Below, piece by piece: positions 5,898 through 11,079 of a stretch of 11,079 nucleotides of DNA. The stretch covers positions 3,490 to 14,568 of the forward strand of contig DAHF01000006.1 of the NCBI GenBank assembly GCA_002495845.1, in the 5' to 3' direction. Source of the DNA: Sulfolobus sp. UBA167 (GTDB lineage: Archaea > Thermoproteota > Thermoprotei_A > Sulfolobales > Sulfolobaceae). How positions within the stretch are numbered: the stretch's first letter is position 1; each line of letters opens with the position of its first letter. Under the pieces are notes generated by a model. That model worked only from the letters and a program-made list of their open reading frames with translations. It did not search any database and was not told the DNA's origin. The position numbers were made by a program, and so were the translations under genes.

Positions 5898-6170
5898 ATG
5901 GTGAACGGAAATACCTTTCTAAAATTCGTATCTATTGGTTTAGTTGTAATAGGCTTAATCATTACTATTTTCGGGACTACTACCTTTGTTTACCCTAGAG
6001 AGCAGTTCGATGTAAACGGAATGATAGAGATAACTGGAAACACTACACCCAACTATTTCGTGAATTTCGTAGGACTGGCTATCCTTCTTTTTGGAATTGG
6101 AGGTATTATATCATTAGTAGAATTGCAGAGAATTGGAAAAGGCAAAGGCAGAGGTGGTTTAAGTGGCTAA
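5898..6170 (+). CDS. Small two-helix membrane protein, 90 aa
   Basis: Two hydrophobic helices (about residues 8-30 and 54-74) flank an exposed loop containing YPREQFDVNGMIEITGNTTPNY, which carries an N-glycosylation sequon (Asn48). The tail GKGKGRGGLSG is basic and glycine-rich, so both ends should be cytoplasmic. I do not recognise a family. The gene is squeezed between the CuA subunit gene (7 bases before it) and the cytochrome b gene (8-base overlap), so it is almost certainly co-translated with them and is a good candidate for an accessory or linking subunit of the oxidase-cytochrome b assembly. The start is ATG 5898, chosen for the GAGGTG just upstream. Confidence 0.78.
   Translation: MVNGNTFLKFVSIGLVVIGLIITIFGTTTFVYPREQFDVNGMIEITGNTTPNYFVNFVGLAILLFGIGGIISLVELQRIGKGKGRGGLSG
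6151..6156 (+). promoter_or_regulatory. Shine-Dalgarno for the CbsA-like gene
   Basis: GAGGTG lies six bases before the GTG start at 6163, inside the 3' end of the preceding gene. It supports the GTG as start; no ATG is available before the membrane helix. Confidence 0.55.
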
Positions 6171-7767
6171 CGGGTACGCTAAGCTTTTGGCTTTGGGAGC
6201 TTTAATTATAGTAGCATTGCTCCTAGCCTCCTACGGAGCAGACTTCGCCTTAAATTCAGCTGCACAAGCTTCTAGCACAGTGACTGCATATTACGTTCCC
6301 AATGTATCCCCAGACCTCGGCTCCCCTGGTTCGGCGTCATTTTGGAGCACTATACCTTGGACAAGCGTCCCCTTAGTGCCCACCATACCCGTGCCGGGAG
6401 GAATATCGGGGCATACCCATTTCGTTTACGTAAAGGCAGCATGGACTTACATAGACGGTACACCTTACATAATGGTACTCATGAAGGCTAGAAACCACGG
6501 TTACATCTCTTGGATGGCATGTCCAGAGAGAACTCCAAATGGAAGAATATGGCAGCCCTTCTCTGAGCTTCCCACAGGCTGGTGGGTAGTGAACGTGTCC
6601 TATAGTGAGAGCAATGAAAGCATGGCTTCCCTTAGCTATATACCTCAATCTCAACAGATACAATACCCTCCGGGACAAGCCTTAGGCAACCCAATCCAGA
6701 TCGTGGTGCTCAACGAGAGTGGAAAGCTAGTCGGAGAAATATTGGGCGCGATAGGACCTGAAGGAAATCCCTTGAACAACGGAAATCCAATCATGATAAA
6801 ATCTCTGTACTTGAACTACAGTGGGACTATAATCACCTCGCTTTCACAGTTCGTCAAGATGGGACTTAACGGAACTACATGGGCCCAAGGCGCTTACAAT
6901 GAGTTCTACCCTGAGGACACTGCTAAATACGTCTCTCTGTTCTACAATTCCACTTACATGTATCCAGAGAGGTTCGCCATCCTATGGTCTCTTGGAGGAG
7001 CACCGAGTCAATGGTACCAAGTAGCATATACTCCTCACATGATGCCTGGCACTACGGGTGCAATATCCGCAGGCTACGACGAACTCTGGGTTCTCAATGA
7101 TAACCCCAGAGCTAACAACACCCAGGACTTTGGGTACCCCGGTCCCACACTGTTCAGCAGGAACTCCACGCCTCCTTACATGCACTATGCTTCATATAGA
7201 GATCCGCTAAACTTGGGATATCTCCAAGACCAGGGACTGATAGCTGATGCTTACGTTAACGGATCGTCGATCTATTACATTGGAGGGACTCCTTTCGTGG
7301 GATTTCCATACCTTAACAATCCTGACTACAGCGCATGGGACCTCATGAACGGAAACTATAATGCCTCCAAGCTGTGGGATCCTTCGATAGTCGCTACAGG
7401 TTTGACATATAAGAACACCCAGACTGGAACTTACTGGTATGCTGAGTTCGTGAGGACTTTCTCGACAGCGGGAGTTTCCAACGGCCAAGGTATGTCTCAC
7501 TATCAAGTGCAGCTGTCTCCAGGGAAAACGTACCATGTGGCGTTCGCAGTCTTCCAAGGAGGTGCGGGAGAGTCGGTAGACTTCAAGTCCATCTCCTTCT
7601 GGTATAACTTATACATACAGCCAGCGTCATCTTCATCATCTTCCTCATATGTCCCTCTCATGCCTCTGCTCATATCCCTGGCTATAGTACCACTGATACC
7701 GGTTGCGATGAAGTCTCTTGGATTCTCGTTCATAAAGGCGTTCAAGAATGAGAGAAATAAATTCTAA
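6163..7767 (+). CDS. foxC: CbsA-like extracytoplasmic cytochrome b (FoxC-like), 534 aa
   Basis: Layout matches cytochrome b558/566 subunit A (CbsA) of Sulfolobus: an N-terminal helix (about 8-28), a long exposed domain, a poly-Ser linker (489-495) and a C-terminal helix (about 497-516) with a basic tail (KSLGFSFIKAFKNERNKF) inside. The region 84-112 (HTHFVYVKAAWTYIDGTPY followed by IMVLMKARNH) resembles the start of the ethylbenzene-dehydrogenase-gamma-type heme b fold (V-x-V-K-A-A-x-D-x-x-Y-L-x-L). His84/His86, Met107, His112, Met118 and His292/Met293/Met294 are possible axial ligands; I cannot decide between them. At least ten N-glycosylation sequons (for example Asn47, 144, 151, 184, 218, 236, 262, 334, 366, 400) agree with the heavy glycosylation known for CbsA. 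Likely role: accept electrons from Fe(II) outside the cell. Start is GTG at 6163; it overlaps its neighbours on both sides (8 and 20 bases). Confidence 0.82.
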   Translation: MANGYAKLLALGALIIVALLLASYGADFALNSAAQASSTVTAYYVPNVSPDLGSPGSASFWSTIPWTSVPLVPTIPVPGGISGHTHFVYVKAAWTYIDGTPYIMVLMKARNHGYISWMACPERTPNGRIWQPFSELPTGWWVVNVSYSESNESMASLSYIPQSQQIQYPPGQALGNPIQIVVLNESGKLVGEILGAIGPEGNPLNNGNPIMIKSLYLNYSGTIITSLSQFVKMGLNGTTWAQGAYNEFYPEDTAKYVSLFYNSTYMYPERFAILWSLGGAPSQWYQVAYTPHMMPGTTGAISAGYDELWVLNDNPRANNTQDFGYPGPTLFSRNSTPPYMHYASYRDPLNLGYLQDQGLIADAYVNGSSIYYIGGTPFVGFPYLNNPDYSAWDLMNGNYNASKLWDPSIVATGLTYKNTQTGTYWYAEFVRTFSTAGVSNGQGMSHYQVQLSPGKTYHVAFAVFQGGAGESVDFKSISFWYNLYIQPASSSSSSSYVPLMPLLISLAIVPLIPVAMKSLGFSFIKAFKNERNKF

Positions 7768-8728
7768 TTCATTTAATATATCTCTTTTTTTATCTATTTA
7801 TGTTATAGCACAGTTCTTAGAACTATTTTTCAATAGAGAGTTCCTAGTTTCTGTCCTTCCTTTCGGACTTGCCGGAGTCTCGGTGACAACAGTAGAGCCA
7901 TATTTACACTTCGCATACCTTATAGGAGGTGCCTCATACGTTATCCTTTTGATCCTTCAGCCGTTACTATTAGTTTACGCTTTGGTGTATCTCAGGGGAT
8001 GGGGTAGAGCCCTCCTGACTTCAGTCTTGGCCTCTACCGTTGGTCTGGACTTGGTTCACATCGCTGTTGGCATAAACAATACGTCGTTTAACGTACCTTA
8101 TGCCTTCTCGTTAATTTATGTTGGACTGATCGTAGCGTCAAGCATCTATTTGGTCGAGAAAAGTGGTAGGAGATCAATCTATATTCTAATGATACCTGAC
8201 TTGGTTGCATTCTCGTTCCTTTCCTTCGATTGGTTAGATCAAATGGTTGGTAGCTCCATTGCTGGGGCAATATCGGGTTACAGTGGATTCATGATTGCTT
8301 ATACGGTCATTTTCGCCGGAGCATCATTTGTAGTAATGGAAAGCAAGAAGACAAGCTGGAAGAGCGCGTTGCCTTTCATTATAATCGGTGCAACAGTTTC
8401 CATAGCGACAGTGCTCAACGTCATACCAGGATGGGGTTTCGCCATAGGGGTGGCTTTTCCGTATATATTCGGAATCCTAGGCGTTACTGACTGGATGCCT
8501 CCGGTGATTTTCTTTCTGGCTTTTCTTGCCTTAGGAGTGGCGATCGGTTTGAGAAAGAGAGATTACCCGCTTTTCCTCGGATCGATATCCCTCATGGCAG
8601 GGACGGTCATTTTCGATTCAATACCGCTGACGGTTTACATGCTAGCCCCTCTAATGGCGTCTTTACTCATGACAATATCGAAAAAGAACGCAGAGAAGGT
8701 GGATAGAGAAGTCCAAATCTCCAAATGA
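7748..8728 (+). CDS. foxD: CbsB-like membrane partner of cytochrome b (FoxD-like), 326 aa
   Basis: A very hydrophobic protein with about nine to ten membrane helices (for example 12-28, 36-48, 54-82, 87-108, 117-135, 143-163, 172-196, 206-240, 251-267, 275-309) and a charged cytoplasmic tail (KKNAEKVDREVQISK). It has a few intramembrane charged or polar residues (His54, Asp101, His104, Asp151, Asp161) but no Cys motif. The call rests mainly on position: CbsA is encoded with a hydrophobic partner, CbsB, and this gene overlaps the CbsA-like gene by 20 bases. Sequence recognition alone would give only a polytopic membrane protein. The ATG at 7748 has no clear Shine-Dalgarno, so translation is probably coupled to the upstream gene. 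It closes the plus-strand operon that begins at 5297; the next gene has its own promoter. Confidence 0.72.
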   Translation: MREINSNSFNISLFLSIYVIAQFLELFFNREFLVSVLPFGLAGVSVTTVEPYLHFAYLIGGASYVILLILQPLLLVYALVYLRGWGRALLTSVLASTVGLDLVHIAVGINNTSFNVPYAFSLIYVGLIVASSIYLVEKSGRRSIYILMIPDLVAFSFLSFDWLDQMVGSSIAGAISGYSGFMIAYTVIFAGASFVVMESKKTSWKSALPFIIIGATVSIATVLNVIPGWGFAIGVAFPYIFGILGVTDWMPPVIFFLAFLALGVAIGLRKRDYPLFLGSISLMAGTVIFDSIPLTVYMLAPLMASLLMTISKKNAEKVDREVQISK

Positions 8729-8758
8729 TCTTTCTCTTAAACTCTAGAATTGGGTAAA

Positions 8759-8768
8759 AGCTTAAATT
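8759..8768 (+). promoter_or_regulatory. TATA box for the Lon-like secreted protein gene
   Basis: AGCTTAAATT (core CTTAAA, 8761-8766) is centred about 28 bases before the ATG at 8792, as in a leaderless transcript. This box decides the start: the upstream TTG at 8750, which opens the same frame 14 codons earlier, would lie before the promoter's own transcription start. Confidence 0.55.
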
Positions 8769-8791
8769 CAACTATTTTGCCCTTTTTTATA

Positions 8792-10369
8792 ATGGATACT
8801 AAAAAAAGTATTTTGTTATATATATTGATAATTATGATTGTTGTGGCCGCAATAGCGGGTTTTTTAATTGGTGAGAACTTGAAAACGTCACCTAAGACTT
8901 ATACTACGACAGTGATTTCCTCTTCACCTTCCACAGTAACTGAAAGCGTAGGATACGTCGGAGATCCGCCCGCCAGCCTCGGAAATGGAGAAGACTACCT
9001 AATCAACCCAGTGTTTCCTGCACATACGATCGCGTCGCAGTACGGCTACACAACTTATGGGAATGGAAGGGTCCTAATAGGAGGACTATACTCTTCCGGA
9101 AACGGATACCTAGCAGGAGCAAAGGGAGCTGCAGTCATAGCTTCCATGTTTGGAGGCCAGCCTCTGATATCTTATAACTATTACTTATACATAACAGCTC
9201 CTTCTCCAATAAACGTTGGGGGAGCAGTGAAGACTGACTCAGCTACTGTTATGTTCTTAGCATCTATGTTGGGGCAAGAGCCTTACTTAAACAAGTCTAT
9301 GTACTTCCTAGGTGACGTCGGCTTGGAAGGCTACATGTATTCTACTGGAGTAGTGTATCAAAGGATAGTTCAGCTAAACCAAGGGGGAATATACTATCTT
9401 GTCGTTCCGAAGATGATGGCCTTAGCCGAAGGGCAGAACTACCAAATGGCACAAGAGTACGCTAAAGAGCATAATGAGACCTTATACACTGTCTGCGACA
9501 TACCTCAGATCTACAAGATAGAGACATCCCAACAGATACCTCAGCCGAAAGGGTATATCGACTTTCAAGTCAACTTGAGCTCTGGCTATGAAGCTATGGT
9601 ACAACTTTACAACGAATTCTACGCTCACGCTAATTCGTCTCAAAGGAACGAGGCAAGCAATTATTATCAGGAGGCTCAAGCTCTAGCGTCTAAGGGAGAT
9701 TACTTCGAGTTCTACCTTCCTAACAATCCTATGGTAATGGCGCTAGAGAGCGTCTACAACGGCTCCCCTATAGAACTGGTAAATGAGTCGGAAAACCATG
9801 CAGAGCAGACCGGTAACTTATGGGCATTAGAGACGGCAGCAGAGGCTGAGTACCTCTATCACGGTAATCTGAGCGATGTAATGGACTCAATAGCTTGGGC
9901 GGGACTCAGCATTTCGCTGAGCGCAGGACCTACCATAACTCCTTACGGCTTATACCAAGGAGTCTATAACGCATATGTGATGGACATGTATGCGGCTGAA
10001 TACTACGACGCTGTAACTGGGTCTTCTTACGGCAATGTGAGCCTATTGACAGACGTGATGAAGAACCCTAACTTGGTATATGACTATGGTTTCTTTGCAA
10101 ATTACTATGCTACATTGGCAATAAACTTGAGCGACTACTTCGTCAAACAACTCAACTCCACAGCTCAGGGAATTGTGGAGTCCTCCATACAAAATTACAT
10201 GGAAAATGAGGTTTCGTCGCTACAGAGTCAAGCAGCTTACTTCGACGGACCTTCGTTAGTAGGTTACATACTTATGAACGATGGAACCATTTACTCTTTA
10301 TACCACGCCATGCCTTTCATAAGGATGAGCGAGAACACTGAGGAGTTAACGTGGTATAATGCGGTCTGA
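8792..10369 (+). CDS. Anchored extracytoplasmic protein with degenerate Lon-type (S16) domain, 525 aa
   Basis: After one N-terminal helix (about 6-26) and a Ser/Thr-rich stretch (37-51), residues 90-210 read like the Lon proteolytic fold of secreted archaeal S16/S18-type predicted proteases. Ser150 (KTDSATVMFLASMLG) aligns with the nucleophile of PSAG, residues 172-180 (FLGDVGLEG) with M-T-G-x-I-x-x-x-G, and 185-206 (TGVVYQ ... GGIYYLVVP) with G-G-V-x-x-K followed by A-G-x-x-x-x-x-V-P. The catalytic Lys position is Tyr189, so the Ser-Lys dyad seems lost and the domain is probably not an active protease. Residues 210-525 are largely helical, rich in Tyr and Ala, with about eight N-glycosylation sequons (for example Asn228, 261, 281, 359, 415, 445, 455). 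One Cys (235). Directly behind foxD, where I would expect a gene named foxE in fox clusters, but not certain. It may be a scaffold or surface-binding protein; function unknown. ATG 8792 chosen from the leaderless promoter. Confidence 0.8.
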   Translation: MDTKKSILLYILIIMIVVAAIAGFLIGENLKTSPKTYTTTVISSSPSTVTESVGYVGDPPASLGNGEDYLINPVFPAHTIASQYGYTTYGNGRVLIGGLYSSGNGYLAGAKGAAVIASMFGGQPLISYNYYLYITAPSPINVGGAVKTDSATVMFLASMLGQEPYLNKSMYFLGDVGLEGYMYSTGVVYQRIVQLNQGGIYYLVVPKMMALAEGQNYQMAQEYAKEHNETLYTVCDIPQIYKIETSQQIPQPKGYIDFQVNLSSGYEAMVQLYNEFYAHANSSQRNEASNYYQEAQALASKGDYFEFYLPNNPMVMALESVYNGSPIELVNESENHAEQTGNLWALETAAEAEYLYHGNLSDVMDSIAWAGLSISLSAGPTITPYGLYQGVYNAYVMDMYAAEYYDAVTGSSYGNVSLLTDVMKNPNLVYDYGFFANYYATLAINLSDYFVKQLNSTAQGIVESSIQNYMENEVSSLQSQAAYFDGPSLVGYILMNDGTIYSLYHAMPFIRMSENTEELTWYNAV

Positions 10370-10410
10370 AGAGAAGAATGGAGAACTTTTGAAATTGAGA
10401 AAATCATTAA

Positions 10411-10477
10411 TTTTTTTAAAAAAAGAATTGAATAAACAACCTTCTTCTCTTACTCTTTCTTTTCCCTTCTTTATTTA
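10411..10477 (+). terminator. T-rich terminator tracts after the Lon-like gene
   Basis: Archaeal polymerase stops at U-rich tracts. Here a run of seven T (10411-10417) is followed by a long pyrimidine-rich tract (about 10438-10476, CTTCTTCTCTTACTC and TTTCTTTTCCCTTC), about 40 and 70 bases after the stop codon at 10369. Confidence 0.5.
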
Positions 10478-10555
10478 GGATAGGTCGTTACACGGCGCAC
10501 GTCTACAATCTGAGAACAATTCTATAAGTAAATGAGATGTTGAATGCTTCTGCAT

Positions 10556-10566
10556 AGTATATAAAA
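10556..10566. promoter_or_regulatory. TATA-like element without an assigned gene
   Basis: GTATATAAAAG on the plus strand (CTTTTATATAC on the minus) is one of the best TATA matches in the window, yet no annotated gene begins after it in either direction. On the plus strand a GTG 26 bases away (10587) opens a 44-codon, Arg/Lys-rich frame running antisense into the end of the zinc-ribbon gene. I do not call that a gene. A short transcript in either direction is possible. Confidence 0.3.
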
Positions 10567-10600
10567 GCGTTAAAAGAAGACAGGAAGTGAGGAACGAAAG

Positions 10601-10621
10601 AGAGAGGAAAAAAAGTCTTTT
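10601..10621 (-). terminator. T-rich terminator tract after the zinc-ribbon gene
   Basis: On the minus strand the sequence has a run of seven T followed by CCTCTCTCTTTC, about 65 bases after the stop codon at 10684. It faces the plus-strand terminator across the spacer, so the two converging transcripts should end here. Confidence 0.45.
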
Positions 10622-10683
10622 CTTTACCACCAGTTACCTTAGGAGAAACGGAGAGCAAAGAAAAGAGCGTTTGTTCATTAACT

Positions 10684-11073
10684 TTAGAAGAGCTTGTACC
10701 CACACGAAGGGCAGAACCTAGCGTTGGGTGGCAGAGGGCTGGAACACGAAGGGCATGTAGATTGACGATATTGCTGTTGATACGGGTTCTGTTGATAAGG
10801 CTGTTGATACGGGTTCTGATACCCGTAGCCGTATGGGTTGTTGAACTGTTGATTGTTGCCGTAAGGATTGTTGCCGTACATGTTTACTTGTCCAGAGTAC
10901 ACAAGCCTTTCTATTTCGCTCATAACTTGTCTCTCTACCTCTAAGTTCCAGACTTCCTCAATCCCTTCGACCACAGCTAAAGGTGTCAAGACTAAGTAAG
11001 CTATAACGTCTTCAGCTACGTCAGTGCCTACTATCCAGTCTGCCAAGCCTATGTTGACATTTAACGAGCCCAT
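10684..11073 (-). CDS. Zinc-ribbon protein with Tyr/Gln/Asn-rich linker, 129 aa (N-terminus uncertain)
   Basis: Three parts are visible. Residues 10-63 form a compact helical region (DWIVGTDVAEDVIAYLVLTP, then a charged helix EVERQVMSEIERLV). Residues 65-104 are almost entirely Tyr, Gln, Asn, Pro and Gly, in NPYQQ/NPYGNN-type repeats. Residues 107-129 are a zinc ribbon, C107-x2-C110 ... C121-x2-C124, of the common C-terminal CPSC..CPSCG kind. Proteins with this kind of ribbon often bind nucleic acid or other proteins; the partner here is unknown. The low-complexity linker could drive self-association. The ATG at 11073 is only six bases from the window edge and the frame stays open beyond it, so the true start may lie outside. 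Converges on the fox-type cluster and is probably not part of it. Confidence 0.75.
   Translation of the reverse strand: MGSLNVNIGLADWIVGTDVAEDVIAYLVLTPLAVVEGIEEVWNLEVERQVMSEIERLVYSGQVNMYGNNPYGNNQQFNNPYGYGYQNPYQQPYQQNPYQQQYRQSTCPSCSSPLPPNARFCPSCGYKLF
10774..10818. repeat. 18-bp direct repeat coding for the Tyr/Gln/Pro linker
   Basis: CTGTTGATACGGGTTCTG occurs at 10774-10791 and again at 10801-10818, a period of 27 bases (nine codons), inside the zinc-ribbon gene. It encodes the QNPYQQ repeat. The exact identity at DNA level suggests recent duplication by slippage. Confidence 0.75.
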
Positions 11074-11079
11074 CCCGTT

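Larger units (their letters stand above)
10370..10683. other. Convergent intergenic region
   Basis: This 314-base spacer lies between two converging genes. It contains T-rich terminator tracts for both strands (separate entries), a 14-bp T7A7 palindrome at 10411-10424, and a near-symmetric TATA element at about 10556-10566. A 66-codon minus-strand frame (10703 to 10503) overlaps the end of the zinc-ribbon gene and has a low-complexity, Ser/Phe-rich translation; I do not accept it. No RNA gene recognised. Confidence 0.6.

Noticed and set aside
7207..7557. 116-codon minus-strand ORF
   Set aside because: Antisense to the CbsA-like gene, with no promoter or ribosome-binding site; a shadow frame.
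8750..8791. TTG start 14 codons upstream for the Lon-like protein
   Set aside because: The TATA box at 8759-8768 lies inside that extension and predicts transcription starting at the ATG 8792; the membrane helix also begins properly after MDTKK.
10480..10600. C/D-box guide RNA near the orphan TATA box
   Set aside because: A CTGA D-box-like sequence is present (about 10510) but no proper RTGATGA C box at the right distance on either strand.
10503..10703. 66-codon minus-strand ORF at the convergent spacer
   Set aside because: Overlaps the 3' end of the zinc-ribbon gene and the terminator tracts; its translation simply reflects pyrimidine-rich DNA (Ser, Phe, Leu).

Overview
The window looks like chromosome from an acidophilic, metal-oxidising archaeon of the order Sulfolobales (Metallosphaera, Sulfuracidifex or Acidianus type). 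Reasons: AT-rich intergenic regions with TATA boxes about 26 bp from start codons (leaderless transcripts), GGTG-type Shine-Dalgarno sites inside operons, secreted proteins rich in Ser/Thr/Tyr and N-glycosylation sequons, and a gene set I recognise as part of the fox (ferrous-iron oxidation) cluster: a CbsA/CbsB-like cytochrome b pair, a heme-copper oxidase subunit II with a CuA site, and a polytopic iron-sulfur membrane protein. The genus is inferred; no rRNA gene or other marker is present.

Layout. 1-426: no convincing gene, but a GC-richer stretch at 238-354 has several nested inverted repeats and may be a structured RNA; a small hairpin at 79-89 may be an IS200/IS605-like end. 427-1915 (minus): a three-gene membrane/secreted cassette of 67, 151 and 266 residues, the first two translationally coupled, with TATA boxes before the first and third. 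1916-2181: AT-rich promoter/terminator region. 2182-4962 (minus): foxG-like polytopic Fe-S protein followed by a soluble two-cluster ferredoxin fused to CBS domains. 4963-5296: divergent promoter region with a perfect 16-bp palindrome. 5297-8728 (plus): oxidase subunit II (foxH-like), a 90-residue two-helix membrane protein, a CbsA-like glycosylated cytochrome b (foxC-like) and its CbsB-like membrane partner (foxD-like), all overlapping or nearly so. 8792-10369 (plus): an anchored extracytoplasmic protein that I read as carrying a degenerate Lon-type (S16) protease fold, behind its own leaderless promoter. 10370-10683: convergent terminators plus a near-symmetric TATA element. 10684-11073 (minus): a zinc-ribbon protein with a Tyr/Gln/Asn-rich linker, possibly cut by the window edge.

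Working together (partly inference): the extracytoplasmic cytochrome b would take electrons from Fe(II) at the cell surface and pass them, directly or via other carriers, to the CuA site of subunit II and then to an oxidase subunit I that is NOT in this window. The FoxG-like protein and its ferredoxin-CBS neighbour are placed to move electrons between the membrane and the cytoplasm, for instance in uphill electron transfer. The least explained parts are the Lon-like secreted protein, the ferredoxin-CBS fusion, the enlarged CuA loop and the structured element near the left edge.
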